A DNA stretch of 8,366 bases, from positions 1 through 8,366 of the forward strand of contig JAMBLH010000169.1 in the NCBI GenBank assembly GCA_023336875.1, written 5' to 3'. The first letter of the stretch is position 1. The number at the start of each line of letters is the position of its first letter. The position numbers and the translations under genes were made by a program. This stretch comes from Actinomycetes bacterium. GTDB lineage: Bacteria > Actinomycetota > Acidimicrobiia > Spongiisociales > UBA5794. A model generated the notes under the pieces. The model made no database searches, had not been told where the DNA came from, and saw nothing but the letters and a program-made list of their open reading frames with translations. Below are positions 1 to 4,958 of this stretch, in pieces.

Positions 1-1121
1 TCCGAAGCCTTGATCGATTCGTTGAACTGCGCGATCGGAGTGATTCTCCCGTCCTCGTAGGTCGCATCTTGGAATCGATCGATGATGTCGAAGTCACCGG
101 CCTCGCCTCCTGAGAAGTTCGACCAGGATGCATCGATGGAAGGAAGGTCTTTCGTCCAATCCGAGGGAAGAAAGAGGTGCCCTGCGACAACGCGTAAATC
201 TGAAACAAGTGTTGACCACCGCTCGGTGGTGGAGAATTCAGGTCGTGTGGTGTTCTCGCATGCGTACTCGGGGCATAGGTCCGTAACGCTTTCGATGACC
301 TTGAGCTCGTACGAGTCCGCAAGCAGCGTGAACAACGTGAAGGGATGATCACCTGCGGTCGGGATCTTGTTCGGCGATGGATTCCGTCCCGTAAGAATCG
401 CAGGAAGAGCGTTCTCTGTTTGTTGTTGTGTGGTTACCGCGTTGCTGAACCAGGTCCCGTCGTTGGCGAGCTTGGCGAATCCCGGGTAGAGATCCTCCTG
501 GAGCTCACCGTTCTCGTCCATGAGGGAAGCAACGGGGAATTCGTCGAAGATGACCATGACGATCGGAGCGGGATCACCGACGGCTATCTGTGCAGGCTGC
601 GCAATGGCTGAGGACGTAAAGACCAGTTGGGATGCTGAAGATGCGAACACGAACAGCCCGAGAATGACGAACGGTGCGACCGCTGCGAACTTGGCAGCGC
701 TTCGCATCGCAGCGTATCGATAGAACGCGACCGCGAGAAGCACACCCGCGGCGAACGCAACCGCGATCTCGATCCATGGGGACGCTTTCGAAAGCGCCGT
801 CAATTCGATGATCTGCAGGACAAGTAATCCTCCCAGGAGCGCAAGCACCAAACCATGGAGGATTCTCCCCGTCGGCTCGTGCACACGGCGAACACCGACA
901 ACAAGAAGGCCGACAATCAGAGGGAGGATGACCGTCAGGGAAACCGCGAGCAGGATTATGTCGAGAGGCGGCGCTGAACGTGCAAGGAAGAATTCAGCAT
1001 TCCGGCCGAGGAGGTCGAGCAACGGCTGTGCCAGCGCGAGCACGAACAAGACCCACACCGATACGACCACGTCCAATGGACGAATGCGATCGTCTTCCGT
1101 GTGTGTTGGTTCATCTGACAT
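1..1121 (-). CDS. Membrane-anchored alkaline-phosphatase/sulfatase-superfamily hydrolase or transferase (C-terminus beyond the window)
   Basis: Reading the minus strand from the ATG at 1121 gives 373 residues without a stop, running off the left edge, so the gene is partial. The N-terminal ~165 residues hold about five hydrophobic segments (roughly 16-36, 53-77, 87-109, 117-136, 146-165), followed by a soluble domain predicted to lie outside the membrane. That domain opens with the superfamily's first strand and metal ligand (IVMVIFDEF, D193) and then PAILTGR (240-246), matching the LLTGR part of the sulfatase signature. In that alignment the cysteine of CxPxR falls on T235, so the formylglycine nucleophile is absent and Thr is the likely nucleophile, as in LTA synthase/phosphoglycerol transferase-type enzymes. 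The five-helix anchor fits the same group. A role in modifying envelope polymers is inferred; the substrate is unknown. There is no clear Shine-Dalgarno, but a TAnnnT box lies 6 bases before the ATG. Confidence 0.85.
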   Translation of the reverse strand, partial: MSDEPTHTEDDRIRPLDVVVSVWVLFVLALAQPLLDLLGRNAEFFLARSAPPLDIILLAVSLTVILPLIVGLLVVGVRRVHEPTGRILHGLVLALLGGLLVLQIIELTALSKASPWIEIAVAFAAGVLLAVAFYRYAAMRSAAKFAAVAPFVILGLFVFASSASQLVFTSSAIAQPAQIAVGDPAPIVMVIFDEFPVASLMDENGELQEDLYPGFAKLANDGTWFSNAVTTQQQTENALPAILTGRNPSPNKIPTAGDHPFTLFTLLADSYELKVIESVTDLCPEYACENTTRPEFSTTERWSTLVSDLRVVAGHLFLPSDWTKDLPSIDASWSNFSGGEAGDFDIIDRFQDATYEDGRITPIAQFNESIKAS

Positions 1122-1127
1122 CTTTTG

Positions 1128-1133
1128 ACGATA
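1128..1133 (-). promoter_or_regulatory. Putative -10 box for a leaderless transcript of the membrane sulfatase-fold gene
   Basis: On the minus strand TATCGT (a TAnnnT box) ends 6 bases before the ATG at 1121. This is where a -10 element would sit if transcription began at or next to the start codon. The absence of a ribosome binding site upstream fits that reading. No good -35 hexamer was found, so this is only a candidate. Confidence 0.3.
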
Positions 1134-1174
1134 GGTCTAGACGTGGAATAGCTGCTTCACAAATGTGGAACGAT

Positions 1175-1180
1175 TACGAT
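1175..1180 (+). promoter_or_regulatory. Putative -10 box for the FIST-cyclase operon
   Basis: TACGAT fits TAnnnT and would place the transcription start near 1187, just ahead of the ATG at 1195. If real, it rules out the upstream GTG at 1165 as the start. No convincing -35 was found at the right distance. An 8-base palindrome, GTCTAGAC, lies at 1135-1142 between the two divergent genes, with no known role. Confidence 0.2.
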
Positions 1181-1194
1181 CACCAGACCACACG

Positions 1195-2376
1195 ATGGGA
1201 GTACCCGCCTTGCTGAAGATGGCCATTGGGCAAACAGACGAGCTCGAAGGCTCGCTTGCAGCCGAAGAGATCCTGGAGCAATGCACCGCTGCGCTCGGCG
1301 GTGAGAAGCCGCAGGCGGCCCTGCTACTCGCCTCGCACGACCTGGAGGTCGAAGAGTTCCTGTCCGTTGTGACAACCGCCCATCCAGAGATGCATCTGGT
1401 CGGCTGCACCACGCTCGCGCCGATGTCATCGGCTGCGGACTACGCCGAAGGATCGACGACCCTTACGATGTTCGCGTCGGATGTTCTTGATTTCACCGTC
1501 GGACTTGGAACCGATGTCGTAGCCGACGCCAAGTCCGCTGCTCGTCAAGCAGTTGAGGACGCCAACCGCGAGACAGACAAGCAGCCGGCGCTCCTCATCG
1601 TTACACCTACCGTTGAGCAGTTCGATCCAACCGCCATCACCATCGAGATCGGGGAGGTCCTCGGACCGACAGTTCCTGTAATCGGTGGCGGGGCGGTCCC
1701 AGATATTCCGATTGTCATGCCCTGGCTCGGCGGCATTCAGTTCTTCGGCAATCAGGTTCTCACGAACTCACTCCCTGTTCTCCTTATCTCGGGGCCGCTG
1801 AACGTCTCGATTGGTGTTGCCCACGGGTGGAGTTCTGTGGGCAGAGAGGCTGTGGTTACGAAGTCAGACGACTACAGAGTCCACGAGATAGACAATGAGC
1901 CGATTCTGGACTTCTACAACCGCTACCTGGGAGCCGGCACCGAACCGGCGGTCGCGAACCCCCTCGCCATCCTCGACGGAACCACCGGCCAATACTATCT
2001 CCGGGCTCCGATGGCGTACGACGAGAGCGATGGCTCTGTGATCTTCTTCGGCTCGGTTCCCCAAGGCGCAACGGTGCGTCTCACAATGGCCTCCACTGAA
2101 GAAATACTCGTCGGCACGGAAGCTTCCGTGGCCGAGGCGATGGCTGGCTTCCCAGACGATGCAACGCCGGAAGCCGCCCTGATAGCATCGTGTGCGGTGC
2201 GAAGCATGCTTCTCGGCACCCGCACGAGCGGCGAGATCGAACGAATCAGGGCAGGTCTGAGCGCCGATCTGCCGGTCTCTGGCTTCTACGCCTTCGGGGA
2301 GATCGCGCCGCTCGGTGTCGATTCGACTCCCCGTTTTCACAATGAGACCTGCGTGACAGTTCTCATGGGGACGTGA
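1195..2376 (+). CDS. FIST (F-box and intracellular signal transduction) sensory domain protein
   Basis: A soluble protein of 393 residues from the ATG at 1195. It covers a FIST N domain (roughly residues 25-205) and a FIST C domain (roughly 215-385). Visible family landmarks are VGCTT (69-73), HGWSSVG (from 210), and SGFYAFGEIAPLG (from 362), close to the GxxxxGEIAP ending typical of FIST_C, followed by a final NETCVTVLMG strand. FIST domains are thought to bind small ligands, possibly amino acids, and to feed signals to cyclases, kinases or methyl-accepting proteins; the ligand here is unknown. Alternative starts are GTG 1165 and ATG 1219. The family's first strand is MAIGQTDE-like, so either ATG keeps the whole domain, and no start has a strong ribosome binding site. 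The stop codon overlaps the start of the adenylate cyclase gene, which argues for joint translation and joint function. Confidence 0.88.
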   Translation: MGVPALLKMAIGQTDELEGSLAAEEILEQCTAALGGEKPQAALLLASHDLEVEEFLSVVTTAHPEMHLVGCTTLAPMSSAADYAEGSTTLTMFASDVLDFTVGLGTDVVADAKSAARQAVEDANRETDKQPALLIVTPTVEQFDPTAITIEIGEVLGPTVPVIGGGAVPDIPIVMPWLGGIQFFGNQVLTNSLPVLLISGPLNVSIGVAHGWSSVGREAVVTKSDDYRVHEIDNEPILDFYNRYLGAGTEPAVANPLAILDGTTGQYYLRAPMAYDESDGSVIFFGSVPQGATVRLTMASTEEILVGTEASVAEAMAGFPDDATPEAALIASCAVRSMLLGTRTSGEIERIRAGLSADLPVSGFYAFGEIAPLGVDSTPRFHNETCVTVLMGT

Positions 2377-3173
2377 AAGAGATGGAATCGTCAGACCCGG
2401 CGACGCTCGAGCGTCAGAATCGCGCTCTGGAGAAGAGGTTCGAAAGAGCCCAGAGCAAACTCGAGACCCTTGAACGCCTCCAACAACAGAATGCAAACCT
2501 CATGCGTGCCCTCATGGCTGAGTTGGAAGAGGAGAGGTCCGAGTCCGAGCGTCTACTTCTCAACATTCTGCCCGCAGCGATCGCGCAACGACTCAAGACC
2601 GAACCGGGAGTCATTGCGGATCGCTTTGACTCTGTCAGCGTATTGTTCTCGGACATTGTTGGTTTCACACCGCTTGCGGAGTCGCTGTCGGCCGTGCAGC
2701 TGGTCGAGTGGCTCAACGACGTGTATTCGGTGTTTGACGAGCTCGTCCAACAGCACGACGTCGAGAAGATTCGGACGATCGGTGACGGGTACATGGTGGC
2801 TGCAGGCGTTCCTTTTCCGCGGGACGACCATGCCGTAGCGCTGACGCGCCTCGCACTCGACATGCGCGCCCATTTCGAGACCCTCCCACCTGTGAGCGGT
2901 CACCGTGTCAACTTTCGGATCGGCATCAACTCAGGCCCACTGGTCGGCGGTGTGATCGGCACACACAAGTTCCAGTACGACATTTGGGGAGACACCGTCA
3001 ACACCGCCGCCCGGATGGAGTCCCACGGAGCCCCTGGTCGCATTCAGATATCGGCGGCCACCTACGAACTCATCAAACAGAGCTTCACATGCGAACACCG
3101 CGGCATTATTGACGTCAAAGGCAAAGGCGAGATGGAGACCTGGTTTGTTGAGCATCCCTCGGGAGCGCAATAA
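2373..3173 (+). CDS. Soluble class III adenylate cyclase with N-terminal coiled coil
   Basis: Converts ATP to cAMP, by family. Residues ~12-62 form a charged, heptad-rich coiled coil that runs into a signalling-helix/HNOBA-like segment (ERLLLNILPAAIAQRL). The catalytic domain spans ~85-260. All expected residues are present: metal-binding D94 (VLFSDIVGFTP) and D138 (IRTIGDGYM), adenine-selecting K132 and D203 (YDIWGD), and transition-state N210 and R214 (NTAARM). The Lys/Asp pair indicates ATP rather than GTP as substrate. No membrane segment is seen, so the protein is cytosolic, and a homodimer is expected because both half-sites are complete. The start taken is GTG 2373, which overlaps the FIST stop (GTGA). 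ATG 2382 is possible and would shorten the protein by three residues. It ends in tandem stops (TAATAG), converging on the methyltransferase gene with a 30-base gap and no convincing terminator. Confidence 0.93.
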   Translation: MKEMESSDPATLERQNRALEKRFERAQSKLETLERLQQQNANLMRALMAELEEERSESERLLLNILPAAIAQRLKTEPGVIADRFDSVSVLFSDIVGFTPLAESLSAVQLVEWLNDVYSVFDELVQQHDVEKIRTIGDGYMVAAGVPFPRDDHAVALTRLALDMRAHFETLPPVSGHRVNFRIGINSGPLVGGVIGTHKFQYDIWGDTVNTAARMESHGAPGRIQISAATYELIKQSFTCEHRGIIDVKGKGEMETWFVEHPSGAQ

Positions 3174-3203
3174 TAGACATCAATCGCTGGTGATGGGCAG
3201 GTG

Positions 3204-4625
3204 TCAGACCCTGGGTTTGAGCGCGAACAACCGGCGCGTGCCACCCGGTAGTTCTTGCTCCCGATCGATGATGAACCGTTCGCTCAGATACGATCGAAGT
3301 TCATCCTCGGTGTAGTCGCGATGGATCTCGTGAGACTTCCTGTTGGCTGTCAGGCCAAGCACCATTGGGTCGTCGGGTGCCACCCACTCGAGAATGACGT
3401 CGGCACCGAGGTCGCCGAACCAATCGATGACCGCCCCCAAGGGGATGTTCCGCCCGATTACGAGATGGTGGATCACTGCAAGACACAACACGACGTCAGG
3501 TGTTGACCGTTCAGCGAGGGGAGGTCTCTCTGTACCTCGCCAGCCGATGCCTGGCGAGGGGTCCGCGAGGTCCTGGACCAGAGGGAGAATGTTCTGGGGC
3601 CCATCTGCCTGAAGCGAAACGAAGAGATCGTCAAGCACGGCGTAGTCCGAGTCGAGTGCGAGCACCTGATCCGCGGTCTCTGCTGCGATTCTGGAGAAAT
3701 GCCCATCGTTCGCCCCCAGGTCCCACACCGTTGACTGCGTGCTACCCGAGAGCGTCTCTGTGACGAAGACAGCCTTGGCATCGCGCTGGAGCCCAACGTG
3801 GTCGCATCCGGTTGCGTACTCGTTCCAGCGAGTCGTCCCTGGTTCCCATGACAGATTCGAGACGATCTTGCGAAGCCCCTTGACGTTGTTCACGATCATC
3901 TCTTTGCTGAACCCGGCCTCCTTGAATTCGGATCTCACATCCCTACCAGCGCCGCTCTGGCTGCGTTCGCTCTTTGCCAGAAGTGCAACGTGGAGCAGAC
4001 CGCTCTTTCGCATGAGGTCGCGCCGTGACATGACACTGTTCATCTGTTGTGCCGTCAGTCCATCCGGTTGGCCCCGCAACCACGGTTGGAAGGGCACACC
4101 AACGTTCGCCGTCAACATCAGCGGGTAGAGATACTGAGCAAGGAATTGTCTGTATCCGACCCACACCTCGCCCTCCTCGAGTATCTCAAACGAGCCGATA
4201 TCGATGAATACGGGAGCCGTACCTCGCCATTGCACGTTGAACGGCGTTGAGTCCTTGAGGATCATCCCCTCAGCAAGTGCAGCGAGGAGGAGATCGAGCT
4301 GGAGAATGGCGGCCTCGCGCAGCATCGAGAACGTCCACTCATAGGGATAGGAGATCACGGGAATGCGCTCGTGTCGCAGCACTGCAGCCCACCCGTCATC
4401 CTGGTCCAGCGCGTACCCAGACACGAGTTCCGTGTCCACGATCTGACCGCTTCCAACACCTTCTGAGAAGAATTTCGTCTCGGTGAGCCTCTCCCAGTTG
4501 CTCAGCGAACGCTCATCGATGAAGCGATACACGTTGCCGTCGAGGTGGAAGACTCTGCTCCCCGGATCGCGGTAGGAACCCGGATCTGCGCGCGACGCTC
4601 GGGAATCGGGATTCGGAATCTCCAT
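3204..4625 (-). CDS. Kinase-like N-terminal domain fused to class I SAM-dependent methyltransferase
   Basis: A protein of 473 residues from the ATG at 4625. The C-terminal half is a Rossmann methyltransferase: motif I VWDLGANDGHFS (300-311), acidic end of strand 2 at D325 (VLALDSD), motif IV-like DVVLCLAVIHHL (377-388), then VILEWVAPDDP. The N-terminal ~200 residues are not methyltransferase. LKDSTPFNVQ (123-132) followed by VFIDIGSFE (139-147) has the D-x4-N...D layout of the catalytic loop and metal site of protein kinases and aminoglycoside phosphotransferases (D125, N130, D142). I recall this arrangement in proteins annotated simply as class I SAM methyltransferase or NoeA-like; the acceptor is unknown. 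A further in-frame TTG start at 4703 was rejected because it would overlap most of the upstream gene. The gene begins 13 bases after the small membrane-protein stop and has a weak ribosome binding site, so translational coupling is likely. A polysaccharide or envelope role is inferred only. Confidence 0.85.
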   Translation of the reverse strand: MEIPNPDSRASRADPGSYRDPGSRVFHLDGNVYRFIDERSLSNWERLTETKFFSEGVGSGQIVDTELVSGYALDQDDGWAAVLRHERIPVISYPYEWTFSMLREAAILQLDLLLAALAEGMILKDSTPFNVQWRGTAPVFIDIGSFEILEEGEVWVGYRQFLAQYLYPLMLTANVGVPFQPWLRGQPDGLTAQQMNSVMSRRDLMRKSGLLHVALLAKSERSQSGAGRDVRSEFKEAGFSKEMIVNNVKGLRKIVSNLSWEPGTTRWNEYATGCDHVGLQRDAKAVFVTETLSGSTQSTVWDLGANDGHFSRIAAETADQVLALDSDYAVLDDLFVSLQADGPQNILPLVQDLADPSPGIGWRGTERPPLAERSTPDVVLCLAVIHHLVIGRNIPLGAVIDWFGDLGADVILEWVAPDDPMVLGLTANRKSHEIHRDYTEDELRSYLSERFIIDREQELPGGTRRLFALKPRV

Positions 4626-4638
4626 CGCGCCGACTTGG

Positions 4639-4839
4639 TCAGTCCGCGGTCGGGTTGTGTGTGGTCGGTTCGGCAGCCTCAGCGGTGTCACTGGTCTCAG
4701 CAACTTCCTCTGACTTGTTCTTTCGAGAGAACTTGCTACCCATCGTCTTGAACAACACGGCAGCGCCGGCTGCTCCGCCGAGCACCGCCTGAATGATCAA
4801 CGTGCTCGATCCTGGGTCAAGATATGCAAGGAGTTTCAT
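4639..4839 (-). CDS. Small single-pass membrane protein with YLDPGS motif
   Basis: 66 residues from the ATG at 4839. The sequence starts MKLLAYLDPGSSTLIIQAVL, continues as a Gly/Ala-rich transmembrane helix (about 13-33), then a basic stretch (KTMGSKFSRKNKS) and an acidic, Thr-rich tail. Positive residues after the helix predict an outside N-terminus and a cytoplasmic tail. An AGGA ribosome binding site (4846-4849) sits 6 bases upstream. Upstream in-frame starts would add an arginine-rich, non-hydrophobic extension and were rejected. From memory, small proteins with a (Y/A)YLDPGxGSxxxQ start recur beside methyltransferase and sulfatase-fold genes in many bacteria, without a known function. 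The next gene, the kinase-like/methyltransferase fusion, follows after 13 bases, so the two are probably co-transcribed and may work together at the membrane. Confidence 0.8.
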   Translation of the reverse strand: MKLLAYLDPGSSTLIIQAVLGGAAGAAVLFKTMGSKFSRKNKSEEVAETSDTAEAAEPTTHNPTAD

Positions 4840-4845
4840 CGTATT

Positions 4846-4849
4846 TCCT
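4846..4849 (-). promoter_or_regulatory. Ribosome binding site deciding the start of the small membrane protein
   Basis: AGGA on the minus strand lies 6 bases before the ATG at 4839. It supports the 66-residue form over longer in-frame readings that begin as far up as 4920. Confidence 0.6.
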
Positions 4850-4894
4850 GGGTCCTCGTGCCTGTCGGGTACAACCAGCGAGAGCCGCCAGCAG

Positions 4895-4931
4895 ATGTAC
4901 CACCGGAGTGTACATGACACGGATCATGTGC
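4895..4931. promoter_or_regulatory. Candidate operator: cluster of inverted ATGTrC half-sites
   Basis: In the 119-base divergent gap between the small membrane-protein gene and the VWA gene, ATGTAC (4895-4900) is inverted as GTACAT (4910-4915). The second arm also pairs with the next one, giving ACATGA (4912-4917) opposite TCATGT (4924-4929) around a 6-base centre; the third half-site reads ATGTGC at 4926-4931. The half-sites are spaced about 15 bases apart and sit just upstream of the putative -10 of the VWA gene, a typical position for a repressor or a class of activators. No specific regulator can be named. Confidence 0.35.
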
Positions 4932-4944
4932 ACACCATGCTGCA

Positions 4945-4950
4945 TACAAT
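4945..4950 (+). promoter_or_regulatory. Putative -10 box of the VWA-AAA+-YajQ operon
   Basis: TACAAT differs from the consensus TATAAT at one base. It ends 8 bases before the ATG at 4959, so the predicted transcription start falls at or within a base or two of the start codon, suggesting a leaderless or nearly leaderless transcript. The -35 region has no good match and is instead occupied by the inverted half-sites, which would fit a regulated promoter. Confidence 0.4.
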
Positions 4951-4958
4951 TGGGAGTT

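Noticed and set aside
82..1128. Several 60-106-codon plus-strand frames at the left edge
   Set aside because: They are antisense to the partial membrane sulfatase-fold gene, which has coherent membrane helices and superfamily motifs from 1121 to the edge.
1864..2496. 210-codon open frame on the minus strand
   Set aside because: It lies antisense to the FIST gene and the cyclase start, is rich in Arg, Ser and Gly, and shows no recognisable motif, whereas the plus-strand frames are clear family members.
2414..2863. 149-codon open frame on the minus strand
   Set aside because: It is a Ser/Arg-rich shadow of the adenylate cyclase catalytic domain, with no domain of its own.
3178..3195. CATCA/TGATG inverted repeat between the convergent cyclase and methyltransferase genes
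   Set aside because: The stem is only 5 base pairs with an 8-base loop and no T-run on either side; it is too weak to call an intrinsic terminator.
4824..4958. N-terminal extension of the VWA protein
   Set aside because: The extra 45 residues are Cys/Arg-rich, have no family resemblance, and would overlap the start of the divergent small membrane-protein gene and the putative promoter.
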